NCBI GenBank assembly: GCA_907163375.1
Contig: CAJQUW010009231.1
Span: 349,734 to 413,733 of the forward strand
Source: Prostheceraeus crozeri
Taxonomy: Eukaryota; Platyhelminthes; Polycladida; Euryleptidae
Direction of reading: 5' to 3'
Length of the DNA stretch: 64,000 bases
Part shown: piece by piece, positions 21,270-32,311 of the stretch
Numbering within the stretch: the first letter of the stretch is position 1
How the letters are laid out: each line of letters begins with the position of its first letter
Position numbers and translations under genes: made by a program
The notes under the pieces: generated by a model
What the model saw: the letters and a program-made list of their open reading frames with translations, nothing else
Told to the model about the DNA's origin: nothing
The model's database searches: none

Positions 21270-22200
21270 GATTGAAATGAAATGAAATGAGAGGCAGTGG
21301 TTTATATACCCCTCTAACGCGATGCAACGTTCAAGTTGACTGATAGCAGATTCAACTTAATGATAGTATTCGCCAGTCTAAAGACTGCCCAGGGTAAACC
21401 GCGTGGAGGCTCTATCATGTCTTGTCCCATAGTGGACGATTATACGGTAGTGTGTTAGTAGATTTCAATCACTGAAAAAGGAAGATGAGAATCATTTCAT
21501 TTGTCTCATCAACGTTTATCATGGGAGTAATCATTGAAGGGGCATCTAATGAATTACATTTCACTCTACTCCATATCATAAAGACTAACCTTTGTCGAAT
21601 GGCTGAAGTACTCTGACCTGGCGAGAGAAAGCGTCACGTTGAATATGAAGTCGAATGCCCAACATGAGCAACGGCTCAGAGGTTTCGGTCTAACAAACGA
21701 CGAACAACCCGTGCAACACAATCCCTCTACGGCAGTACCCGCCGTCCCGAAGGAACGCTCGAGCAAAGGAGGTATTACAGCGATGATGTGCTTTATGAGC
21801 AGAAGTGAATCTCTTGATAGCAAGAGACTATTCAACTAGATAGCAAGTCAAAACAACCTGATAGCAGGACAAATGTATAGTCAGTAATTTACACTTAGTG
21901 AGGAATGATAGATTTGAGTGTAGTGAGTGGCACTCGATCCCGTCGACAGCCCGAAGGCCTTGTACTGATCACTAGGGAAGTGAGAGATCTTCCCCGATAC
22001 CCGCTATTTACAGCTTAAGACATCATTGTCACTGCCCCGAAGTGGTAACAGCATCGCCGAGTCAAAGGTAGTGAACAGTAGCTGGGATCTAACCCCTCAA
22101 AGCTGCCTTAGTCTTAGTTAAATTTGAAATCTGATAGGAGATTTGAACTCAGCATACTTGAAAACCTTGAGGAAACATCCCAAGTTATTGCTTTGATCAG

Positions 22201-22942
22201 CTTGATAGCAAGCCGTAGAGAGCTTGATTCACCAGCGTTTTGCAATGGAGATGTTTAGAGGCCACCCATGACAAGATAGCTAAGACTCAACCGATTGGCG
22301 TTCAAAGTGCTACGTTGAGAGCTGTGTCAAATGCCCAACATGAGACATGAGTTGTCCCAGCGGTTACGGTCTCAAATATGACACATTCCCTTGCCACACT
22401 TATCACTACGGCATCGTCCGCCGTCCCGAAGGAACACCCTGTCAGTGGAATATTACAGCAAAACTCTCCGTGTCTTGCTCGCTTTCAGTGAAAAGCCGCT
22501 TATAGCATGAGAAGGCTGGCTCAGACATGAAAACCTGTAGAGTTGGTAAGAGGTGGACAGACTTTTAGCAGCTTGATAGCAAGCCGTAGAGAGCTTGATT
22601 CACCAGCGTTTTGCAATGGAGATGTTTAGAGGCCACCCATGACAAGATAGCTAAGACTCAACCGATTGGCGTTCAAAGTGCTACGTTGAGAGCTGTGTCA
22701 AATGCCCAACATGAGACATGAGTTGTCCCAGCGGTTACGGTCTCAAATATGACACATTCCCTTGCCACACTTATCACTACGGCATCGTCCGCCGTCCCGA
22801 AGAAACACCCTGTCAGTGGAATATTACAGCAAAACTCTCCGTGTCTTGCTCGCTTTCAGTGAAAAGCCGCTTATACCATGAGAAGACTGGCTCAGACATC
22901 ATTAAAAATGCTTTCATTGACTTCAGCAGGGTCGAAAACCCC
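22201..22942 (-). repeat. 371-bp tandem duplication carrying E1, right arm only
   Basis: cttgatagcaagccgtagag begins at 22201 and again at 22572. Both copies contain the E1 structured element and the CTAT hairpin. The first copy differs by a few bases (gagttgtccc kept, ttatagcatg for ttataccatg) and ends in unrelated sequence before the second begins. The left arm has one copy. Confidence 0.75.
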
Positions 22943-23314
22943 AGAAAACCTCCAAAACTAGTGAATTTAAATTTTTCAACTTTTTAGCACTACTTATGAA
23001 ATTTTATAAGTAGTCCATCACTTAGGGCAGGTCAATAGCGACCGAACCTTTTTTGAATCAAGTCAAACGGACTTGTAGAAGCAAAGTTACAAGCCTTTAA
23101 AGTTTTGGAGTCTTTTATGGCCTGGAGACGAAGGCCATCTCCTGGCGAACCTCTAAGTCTGACGCCTTAGCTGATATCAGCAATGAAATTTTCTAAGTCG
23201 GTTTCTTACAGAAACTCGGAATTTGGAATGTCCGAAGCTATCATCGGAGCTCAGAGAGACGACCTACCTCTGACAATCGTTCTCCTCTAAATGACAAGTC
23301 TCTGTCGGTTCCCA

Positions 23315-23324
23315 GCTTATATAG
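23315..23324 (-). promoter_or_regulatory. TATA box, right-arm leader promoter
   Basis: Mirror of 7791-7798 (gcttatatag on the plus strand), followed on the minus strand by the same first exon and splice donor. Confidence 0.6.
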
Positions 23325-23474
23325 TGTGTGACGATCAGCTGATGACGTAATACCCATCATCCAAAAACTAAAAACCCGTCTATCTCCGGTTCTAGTGCTC
23401 CGATTGAGCTGGAAATACACCATTTCCGGGTAGAATTTGACGCTGAATCCGAATCTGGCCTCCGTTTTCCAATC

Positions 23475-24677
23475 CGATGCTTCGTTTTGAAGATACAGCC
23501 CAAAACGTCCCAAATTCTAACTCTGTCGTTTTTCGACAATCTCCCAAAATCTTAAATGGCGTCTCACATCTAAACGAAGACAGATATGAACAAGCCGTTT
23601 GTTTCACTGAATTTGTCTCACTCTTAGCTTTCAAACGAGCTATGGCACGACTAAATCCGTCCACTGGAAGCCAAAATCGAAGCGAGCTCTCCCGAGGGGG
23701 AGGGACGTCAGCGAAACTTTTTCTCGCCGATTGACTTGAAACTCACCATACAGATAGAGAATTTCACGCTGATTCCAAATCTGAAATCCGTTTTCTCATC
23801 CGATGCTTCGTTTTGAAGCTACAGCCCAAAACGTCCCAAATTCTAACTCTGTCGTTTTTCGCCAATGTCCCAAAATCTTAAATGGCGTCTCACATCTAAT
23901 TGAAGACAGATAGGAACAAGCCGATTCTTTCAGTGAATTTGTCTCACTCTTAGCTTTCAAACGAGCTATGGCACGACTAAATCCGTCCACTGGAAGCCAA
24001 AATCGAAGCGAGCTCTCCCGAGGGGGAGGGACGTCAGCGAAACTTTTTCTCGCCGATTGACTTGAAACTCACCATACAGATAGAGAATTTCACGCTGATT
24101 CCAAATCTGAAATCCGTTTTCTCATCCGATGCTTCGTTTTGAAGCTACAGCCCAAAACGTCCCAAATTCTAACTCTGTCGTTTTTCGACAATCTCCCAAA
24201 ATCTTAAATGGCGTCTCACATCTAAACGAAGACAGATATGAACAAGCCGTGTTTTCCACTGAATTTGTCTCACTCTTAGCTTTCAAACGAGCTATGGCAC
24301 GACTAAATCCGTCCACTGGAAGCCAAAATCGAAGCGAGCTCTCCCGAGGGGGGGGACGTCAGCGAAACTTTTTCTCGCCGATTGACTTGAAACTCACCAT
24401 ACAGATAGAGAATTTCACGCTGATTCCAAATCTGAAATCCGTTTTCTCATCCGATGCTTCGTTTTGAAGCTACAGCCCAAAACGTCCCAAATTCTAACTC
24501 TGTCGTTTTTCGCCAATGTCCCAAAATCTTAAATGGCGTCTCACATCTAATTGAAGACAGATAGGAACAAGCCGATTCTTTCAGTGAATTTGTCTCACTC
24601 TTAGCTTTCAAACGATCTATGGCACGACAAAATCCGTCCACTGGAAGCCAAAATCGAAGCGAGCTGTCCAGAGGGGG
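23475..24677 (-). repeat. 326-bp satellite-like tandem units, right arm
   Basis: cgatgcttcg recurs at 23475, 23801, 24127 and 24452, giving spacings of 326, 326 and 325. Each unit has a G tract (gagggggaggg or gagggggggg) and aaatccgtccactgg. The several overlapping open frames are repeat artefacts. Confidence 0.85.
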
Positions 24678-26079
24678 GCCCAGTGGGAAATGCGAGCTCG
24701 AATCGAACTCGAAAATTCAGTTAGATTCGAGGTCTGAACGGTTGACGGGAATTCGACGTCAATACGAGCTCGTTTTCATCATGATTTAGTTCTACTTTTT
24801 GTCTAAATTCGAGGTCAATCTAAATGCGATTTCCTTTGAATAGTTAAAAAGTCACTAGATGGTATAAAAATTTTTATTGTAAGCTTCAAATACAAGTTAA
24901 TGGTAACATAAATCTCTAGTAAACTCAGAGCTTCAGTATGAAAAAGCATTACCACAGAAACAGGATTGAAAAAACAGCTAGAAAAGCATCAACAGTTGAT
25001 TGCTGTAACCACAATTCTGCAATTAAAGTTAAATGGCGTCATGACTACGCATAAAAATTCGAGTCATGATTGGTATAAAAAATCAGAGATTCGGTAGAAA
25101 AATGGCATTACCAGGATAGAATTAAGAAGGGATCGGTAAAATAGAGTCCTAACGATTAGCTATTGTATTAACATGTGTAATGTAAGTAAAATAGTGTCTA
25201 AAAATCACTCATAAAACTATGAGATTCAGTATAGAAACGGAACTGCTAAAGAAACAGTGGAGAATTGAAAACTGAATGATAAACCAGAAAAAAATAACAG
25301 TTGGCTGTAATCACAATTCGGCAATAATGTTGAAATGACACGTGATCTAAAGAACACCTATCTTAGACTTTTTCATCAAAATTGATTTATGCACAATTTC
25401 GTTTCAGTGGATCTCTATCTATAATTTATAAAAATTGACTTAATTGCTTGCCTAGAAAAAAGGTCATAAGCCATTTAAACAGGGAAGTACTCTCGAAATT
25501 ATCAAAACTAATATTTTACAGGAGAGCCTTTTTTAATTCAACTAAAATTAACTACTTCCAAACATAATTTTGGTATTTCTAAAACGGATACGTATAAAAT
25601 TTGGACACATGATGAACAATGCGTCATAGATTCACTTTCCGTAATAATGAAAAATTTGATAATTTTGACCACTTTTCATAAAAATTGCTCTTGAGCAAAT
25701 TCAGAAAAAATGTCGAAGATAGGGGTTCTTTGGATCACGAGTCAAATCACGTATAAAACTATGAGATTCAGTATAAAAACGGAACTATTACAGGAATAGT
25801 GTAGAATTAAAAAGTGGATAATAGTTGGCTGTAATCACGATTCTGCAATAAAGTTGAAATCACGTATAAAACTTAGAGATTCGATATAAAAATGGCATTA
25901 CCACAGGAAAAGGATCTAATCAAGCAAGGATCGGGAAAACAATAAGAAAAAAAATCCTCAACAGTTGACTACTATATCTCTTGGGTGAAATATTGCACAA
26001 TATAGAAAAATCTTAGATGTTAACGAGCTGTTAACCGAAATTTGACTCTTCTATCTTCTCAACCGTTCTAAATATTATG
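24678..26079. repeat. AT-rich stretch with degenerate repeats
   Basis: Around 24890, 25070, 25200, 25745 and 25860 the phrase ataaaactatgagattcagt(a)taaaaacgg or a variant recurs, usually near ttggctgtaatcacaattc. It looks like an old tandem repeat. The first 150 bases have a gaattcgag/cgagctcg-rich composition unlike the rest. No gene is supported. Confidence 0.5.
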
Positions 26080-26267
26080 TCAATCACTTTCGGATTCATA
26101 ACACAAACGCATTCTTTTTCTTCTGTTTGGGTCTTCATGGATGTCTTCAGGGATATCTTCAGCAATTATCCTCTTTCTGTTGATTCGAGCCTTTGCGTCT
26201 TGGAGGTAGCGTCTGATTCGATGATCCACTTCATGAAGTGTGACATATTTCCTTGCTGAGACCACTT
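26080..26267 (-). CDS. Possible terminal exon of an unknown gene
   Basis: On the minus strand a strong acceptor (ttatctttttcag) opens a frame of about 62 residues ending ESESD and a TGA. It is rich in charged residues, with EDIPEDIHEDPNRRKRMR near its end. Charge pattern and splice site look genuine, but I recognise no family and found no partner exon with confidence. It may be part of a decayed mobile-element gene. Confidence 0.35.
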
Positions 26268-29200
26268 CTGAAAAAGATAATATAGATCGATAAAGAACAA
26301 TTAGTATTGGTGTTTGCAGCACTGACTTCATTACAATGTTGTATGAAATTACTGAAAATGACAATATGTATACTATTATACTTGAGAAAATGATTTAATT
26401 AACCCGAAGCATACCATCACGGCGATAAATCAACGAGATTTTTGATGCACAAACAGCTTAACATCGTGGCAGAAACACTAAATTTAGTTCACGCGGCACA
26501 CAATCAAGACAATAAAATTACTGATGAGGGTGCATCCTACAAATTGCTTTCCATCATATAGTGCGCAAACATCATAAAGGCTAAAATAATGTCATTCGTA
26601 TCTTTCATGAATGCCGTCGGGTGTTCCATGTTCTGCTCTTAATTCAATAAATTGGCTAAATACCAGGAAATTACTTCGCCTAAAGTAATCGTTGTCAGTA
26701 TGTTAAAAAAGTTCACTGAAATTAATTATTGAGGTTAACCAGGGATTTTTTTTAAGGAAATGCTAGGGACCCGTTAGGGACGTGCAGTGACCCGTTTCTT
26801 GTAATTAGAGGTCCGTTGAGCGCTAGGTGATTCTAGAGACCCGATTTTCAATTGTAGGGACCCGATTCGGGTCCCTAAAACTCCTTAAAAAACCTGAGCT
26901 TAGCTATTGATCGAGCGGCTCTTGGACAAGTGAGTCCCCAAATTCACTTTCAAAAGTAATGGCCAAAAAAATCCTAGAAAATCAATTTCAATAACTACAC
27001 AGTATGACACACATGATATACGATGCACTTCACTTATACGAATATCTAGAATAGAGATCTTGAAGCTTCATATACAGCCCCACTACGATTTTCAATGAAT
27101 CTTTCCGGAACTGAAGATGAACTAACAACTAACGTATGTAACAACCAGAAGCATGGTGGCTCTATTTCCTTCTGTTTTTGGTTAACGGTATGCTAGTTTC
27201 AATATTCAAGTATAAAACCGAACATTAAACTGTGAATGCATTGCAAGTAGTAAATAATAATTTACTTTCAATAAACTCTTTATCCCCTTCTAGGTTACTC
27301 ATTTTAGGTAACGCATTTTGAAAAAAAACTTATAAAAAAGTATATTATCATTCAAAGTCGTTATAAACATGATAATTAACTAGGCAACCTAGCTTACAAC
27401 ATAGTATCACTATCCAACGAATTATGAGAACGCTTCAAGATGTATAGGCCTATGGGCCTATGGCCTAAACGTCAGAGCAAAGACATTGCCTTGTGATTCC
27501 CATTTCCTGACAGAGGTGATGTGAGGTTAGCACCAGCCACCAGCGATCAATCCATGAATCAGCATACAATACCCGTCGATTCGGTACACGAGATCAACCG
27601 TGTAACTAAATGCAGTAACAGGCTTACACATGTATAACATACAGTCAACATATTCAATGCTTCATATTTGCAAAATAATATCCTTTTAGACTGTTACATA
27701 TGATTATGTAAGAATTTCATGTTTGTGCCCCACCTGGACCAAATGTCACGAGCCGCCACTGCTATTGGCTCATGCACGACCTTACAATCTCATTATTAGT
27801 GAGGTACCGGACATCATTCCTCATTCTTATCTGAGATGGACAGCAAAGAGGTTGAAAATGGTGTTTATTTTGTTTATGCGAAGAATAAAATTCGTTCAGA
27901 AATAAGAAATTTACGGTACAATTCATATTAAGACCTTTGAGAGTAATCAGTACTGACACGCGCATTCATTGTCACAAGATCACGTTGTACTTTCTTTTTA
28001 AGATTGTAATTGTTTCTGATCGGATATCCATGAGAACTTATTATTTGCTGAGTCACTTGACATCAAAGCGTTCTTCCAACAGAACATCTAAATGTTTAAA
28101 TGAAGCACCTAAGATTGCCGCTGCATTCCCTCTTTGCACATCTATGCTGATCCTTTGCCTCAGTCATGTGGTCTCTCTCACTTCATTATGGAACATCTAA
28201 ATTGTATTCAGTCAGATGAGTCAGTCCAAAGTCATTTGACCTCATATCATCCCTCGAGCAAAAGCTTCAATTGAGTTGCTATAATTGGATTGTATACGTT
28301 GTGCGTGACTGTATGAGCAACACTGCTTTTGTCATTGTGTGTTCGTTTCCTGTCACTACAGTATCTTGCGTTTGTCTGGTAAGGATAGACTATCACAAAT
28401 ATTCAAAAATTACAACCGTTTGAAAAACGATTCATGTCAATCAACTCAATCGATAGTAAGTTTCAAATTCACATCAGAAACAAGTAAACAAGCACCATAT
28501 AACATATATGTAAGTTCTGAAAATTTTCCAAAATCTGTATGCTCCAACCCGAAAATACCCCAGGTCGTTTTTCGTTTTTTGGGATTAATGATAAAAGACG
28601 TAATTCGACCAGATCCGACCCGACTTTAACCGAGCTTTAGGGTTCGGGTCGAGTTTCGGGTTGGATCGCTCATCTTTACCTGCTACAACATATCTAATGG
28701 GTCAGATCAACTGATTCAAGCATGACACTTACCTCAAGAGGTTGAATATTCAATCGTCCATATTTAATCCTCGTACCGAGATATTCAATTAGCTTTGCAG
28801 CCTTTTAATTTCTTCCTGTCTATAATACTTTGTAGTCTTCGTAAGAGATCAAAACAGTCATCGTTGTCGTCTACAACGGCCATCAATACAGAAGCTTCAT
28901 ATATAGCGTCATCATATATGGCTTTGACCAGAATGCCTTTATTTCCCATTTCCACTCATCTTCACAATATGAATACTCCATGAAATTGACATCCGTTTCA
29001 TCAATTAATGCCACTTGTTCATCAGAATGAAAGAATAATATGTACTTCATCTACAAGGGAAATAATTCAATTAAGACAGAAGGAATTATGTTAGAAACAC
29101 TAAAATGTCCTACGAACTAACATTTATTGAGATGAAGACATTATCCGTGAAATAAAAGTCGGACATTTACCGAACTGATATAAAGATTTGGCAGACTCTC

Positions 29201-29637
29201 AACACCATCAACTTTGAGGCAACAGTTCTCTATTAAGCTTCAGGTATGTGGGGCACCGTAAAAATTAAGCTCGATAGAAAGTGCGTTAGAGAAAACGTAT
29301 TGTTCCTCAATCACAGTTTTATATTGATTTGCTCTAAAGCCATTATTTACAACAGGTTACTTGACTTAGAGCTCGCAACCACATCTAAAAACTGACAAGT
29401 GTCCTACACACATGCTTTGGTCTGAAAGTACAAAATAGCCAAAAACTTGTAAACGCCAACATATTTACGGTTAACTTATAAAATACAGGCAACAATACAT
29501 GCGTGAAGTAAAACAATAAAATCATTTATATCTTTTTATTTGCGTCGGAACATTCATAAGTTGAGTCCGAAAAAACAGAAGTTGACTTAACGATTAACTT
29601 CATCGATTTCGACTGGTTACCTGAAATGCATCACAGA
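26268..29637. other. Non-coding AT-rich stretch
   Basis: Only short, unsupported frames apart from the weak coding piece at 28785-29050. A gggacccg/gggtcc-rich patch at about 26760-26880 and a gacccgac/gggtcgggt patch near 28615-28665 look like fragments of interspersed repeats. Confidence 0.5.
28785..29050 (-). pseudogene. Possible coding fragment, frameshifted
   Basis: Minus strand from ATG 29050: MKYILFFHSDEQVALIDETD, then a switch of frame near 28935 into GILVKAIYDDAIYEASVLMA and VDDNDDCFDLLRRLQSI up to a TGA at 28785. The two halves together resemble the small N-terminal domain seen before BEN-like domains in some invertebrate proteins, but this is a weak impression. No other exons are identified. 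Confidence 0.3.
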
Positions 29638-31278
29638 TTAACCCTCAAGGTGGTGGTGGGTTAAGATAACTCCTGAACATTTTTACTCCGACCTTTCCTG
29701 TCCAGGTATGAGCTGAAATTTTCAGACACATGTGCCCAAGATATTCATCTTGTATCTACGTCACTCTTCGAAATGTTGTAATCCAAAATGAGATTGGGTT
29801 TCGATTGATCATCGCTGAAGGTGATGTTACGATGAGAAGAAGACAGCATGTACAACTTTCTTGAGGGCTTCACCTGATATGATATCATGGTAAGACGATT
29901 GTCTTTTCCACCAAACACAGCTTTGGTAGCTCCAACTTCATAGCTGGCTTTCAAAACTGGAGGTATGTCCCGTTTGTTGGCCATCAAAGTGCCAAGGAAA
30001 GTCAATCGATGATCTAGAAGAGTCTCGACGGTGTCGACAGCAGTAAAAAAATCGGTCTCCGGTCACGTTTCGACCTGACCCGAAGAAAGGAGCACAGAGA
30101 TCCAAAACCAGACTATTGGCTTTGTTTGCACTCTTGTGAGCGTCTGCACTTTATGGATCCATAGGGCGTCTCGTCAGGGTTGCCTTTGTACACATCGAAA
30201 TTTCGAGTCATAAATCCAGCGATACATGTCACCGTATTTGCCAGGTTTCTTCGGGTTATAAATTCTGTGAGGTGATCTGGTTCGAGAAGAAATCAGTTGT
30301 TCATCAATCGTTAGAGAGTCACTAGCCGTGAAGAAATCGTTCAGTCTGTCATTCCAAGAATCGAACACGAAACGAAAGGCGGCGAAAGAGTCGATGCTTC
30401 TGCGAGATGCCCGCGTTTCGGCGTCGTCAAAGCGTATATACTTTAGCCACTTCTTGAAATCATTCCTCGACATTGCTGCATTGTAAAAGTCAGCCGTATC
30501 CTCGGACCAGAGATCGTCAACTGTCAGTTTTTTGTCCATATTAGCTCCTCGGAAATAAAAGATAGATATAAACGCCAGAAGACCGTCCATCGTAATCTTG
30601 TCAGCGTCTTCTTCATCGCGCATCATTTTCAATCTAGTGCACTCGAGTACATGTCTCAGTATGGGTTCATGAAAGAAAAGCGACCAAGTCTCAAATAAAG
30701 AGTCTTTGTGAGCAGATCTCGTCGGTCCCGGTCTTTGCCGCAACACATTCGCGGCATCACGTCTACCTCTGATAATTTGAGGCTCAGCATTCCAACGGTT
30801 GCCATTTTTGTCAACGTAGATTTCTGTGTCAGAGATGGACTGATCGTCATCATCACTGCTTGAGATCACATTCTCATGTGGAACAGCGTCGCCTTGACCA
30901 AAGCTTTGGCCTTCATAGTCACCAATATCGTCTGCCAGGCTTGCTTCTGAATCTAAGTCGGCTTCAATTTCATCTTCTGCTTGCCAGTTGTCATTCTGCA
31001 TCCGCTCAATAGCTTCTACGCGCGCCCGTCGTGCAGGTCTCGACGACATGACAGTCGAAATGATTCATTTAGCAGGCAATGTCTTGAATCAGGTGTGAGA
31101 CAAGTTATCACATACGCGCCAGATGATTGGCCAATCAGTGTTCCAATAGCATATTCTGCATGCTCGAAGTAAAAGAATAAAAGGCGTGGCGTCAATTTCA
31201 GGCGATGGTTAAACTCGTCACAGCAATAAGTTGTGCTAGGTCGGTCGTTTTGACCGACCTCGGCCTGTTAAGGGTTAA
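29638..31278 (-). mobile_element. piggyBac element 1 with TTAA at both ends
   Basis: TTAA at 29638-29641 and 31275-31278 flank similar ends (TTAACCCTCAAGG on the left; TTAACCCTTAACAGG reading inward on the right). piggyBac duplicates TTAA on insertion. Length is 1.6 kb, short for the family, in keeping with a compact or slightly deleted copy. A tcggtcgttttgaccga palindrome lies near the right end. Confidence 0.75.
29745..31049 (-). pseudogene. piggyBac transposase (DDE_Tnp_1_7), frameshifted
   Basis: Part 1 (31049-30174, 291 aa) has an acidic N-terminus, then the family core: KKWLKYIRFDDAETR, FRFVFDSWNDRLNDF, and SLTIDEQL (first catalytic aspartate at residue 249) with YNPKKPGKYGDMYRW. After a stop at 30174 the homology goes on in other frames through a 'GSGRNVTGDRFFTAVDTV' region (usual position of the second aspartate), then RLTFLGTLMANKRDIPP and LDYNISKSDVDTR (29745), where the third aspartate resides. 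At least two frameshifts, one near a T run at about 30050. The cysteine-rich C-terminal domain is missing. Confidence 0.75.
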
Positions 31279-31663
31279 ACTCGGTAAACAAACCACATGT
31301 GTGATTAGTTCAAAATGATCCTGACCTGGTTAGACGGTTTAGCATGTCAAACTTGTACATGATGTCTTACTTACGACATTACATCGCAATCGCAAGTCAA
31401 AATAAGCTTATAGTTATCAGTAATCACACTCTTTCAAAAATCTTCCATGATATCGGAAGTGTGTAAAAAATCTACAAACTGTTCAATTGAATGAGCTTAT
31501 AGACTAAGCCTAAGGCCTATGTAAAAACATAATGGTCTAAGACACAAAAATCTGTGTGCGCTAATATGAAGCAAATTAGCAGAGAAGAATTTTCTCGACG
31601 TAAGGGATGAGATTAATTATGAAGGGTAGGCAAATTGACATTCGAAGCCGGCACAGTCGAGAG

Positions 31664-31966
31664 TTAGGACCATTCAGATAGGTTCATGAGAATGAATTCC
31701 TTGTCACTTTGAAGCAACCGAAGCCCCCGATTTGACACTGGCACTGGTGGTTGAATCCGGCAAAGAACATCCGTCTTTGGATGCCAGTGGACATCATCGT
31801 GCAGCGGCCACTTGACACCCGGACCATTTCCGATCACTTCCATACATTTCACCTGAAGTTCCTCGTCCAGTGTATTGGTAATTTCACCCGCATACCACTG
31901 TGTATCATACATGATCGAAACCCAATCCCCGATCACGTACTTTCGCACTCCATGCTTTCGTTCCAT
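31664..31966 (-). pseudogene. C-terminal 'GDWV' domain fragment
   Basis: VIGDWVSIMYDTQWYAGEI, then VKWPLHDDVHWHPKTDVLC and IQPPVPVSNRGLRL, a small beta-rich domain that I know only as the C-terminal part of many transposon-like invertebrate proteins, sometimes together with the family seen at 328-1516. It ends SEWS plus stop. The upstream OTU-like part is in a different frame from about 31960, so a frameshift or an unseen intron lies between. Confidence 0.5.
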
Positions 31967-31979
31967 GTGTTGACATTTT

Positions 31980-32270
31980 CCTTTTCTTGTGTAGGTCCGC
32001 GCAAATTTGCTGATTGTCGTTTGAAGAGGTCATAATGTTTTCTTTCCTGATCATAATGCAAAATGGTGATACCCGATGACATCTTTTCTCGATTGTACAA
32101 TGAATCTCCGTGCTCTTCATTCATCGGTCCGACGAGCACCTTTAGAAAGATTCCATACACTGTACTCAGCGCTGCAACTTCTGGATTGTCTCCATAAACT
32201 CCAGGGCGTGACATGTAATCCGAGTAACTTTTGGCATATGTTCCGTGAATAGCGACTGATTCTTTGTTTT
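31980..32270 (-). pseudogene. OTU-like protease fragment
   Basis: Minus-strand frame giving YAKSYSDYMSRPGVYGDN, PEVAALSTVYGIFLKVL and ITILHYDQERKHYDLFKRQ. The order Y..YM..PG-YGDN-E--ALS then HYDLF matches the C-terminal half of OTU cysteine proteases, including the terminal histidine. The catalytic cysteine region would be upstream and is not found. OTU domains occur in several mobile-element families. Confidence 0.45.
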
Positions 32271-32311
32271 AAGTCGAAAATGTTATCTATCCAAATTACC
32301 CCACGGTGCAA

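Larger units (their letters stand above)
6723..24677. mobile_element. Element A: unclassified virus-like mobile element with giant inverted repeat
   Basis: An 18-kb unit. Its left end starts AGTAGTAAGC, the same word that opens the solo fragment ending at 35712 and element B at 57603. Going inward it has C-rich tip repeats, satellite-like units, a TATA promoter, an intron-like region rich in hairpins, small genes with their own TATA boxes, a DEDDh exonuclease-like gene, and an AATAAA-rich array. From about 7.24 kb the content is repeated in reverse order in the right arm. The right end stops inside a satellite unit at 24677 and lacks the tip, so the right terminus was lost. No transposase, integrase or capsid gene is recognised. 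Confidence 0.6.
16721..24677 (-). repeat. Right arm of the giant inverted repeat
   Basis: Reverse-complement copy of the left arm (about 7240-14022). Mirrored positions add up to 30743-30745 from the inner edge to about 8.6 kb, so almost no small indels separate the arms over some 5.5 kb. Beyond that the sum becomes 31116 because of a 371-bp tandem duplication. Point differences exist, for example in the exonuclease gene (two residues) and in a hairpin loop (ctcctatcag for ctgctatcag). It ends in a G tract at 24677 inside a satellite unit. Confidence 0.85.

Noticed and set aside
23241..24641. Several overlapping ORFs such as those starting MDGFSRAIARLKAKSETN
   Set aside because: They recur every 326 bases in the satellite-like units on both strands with no start context.
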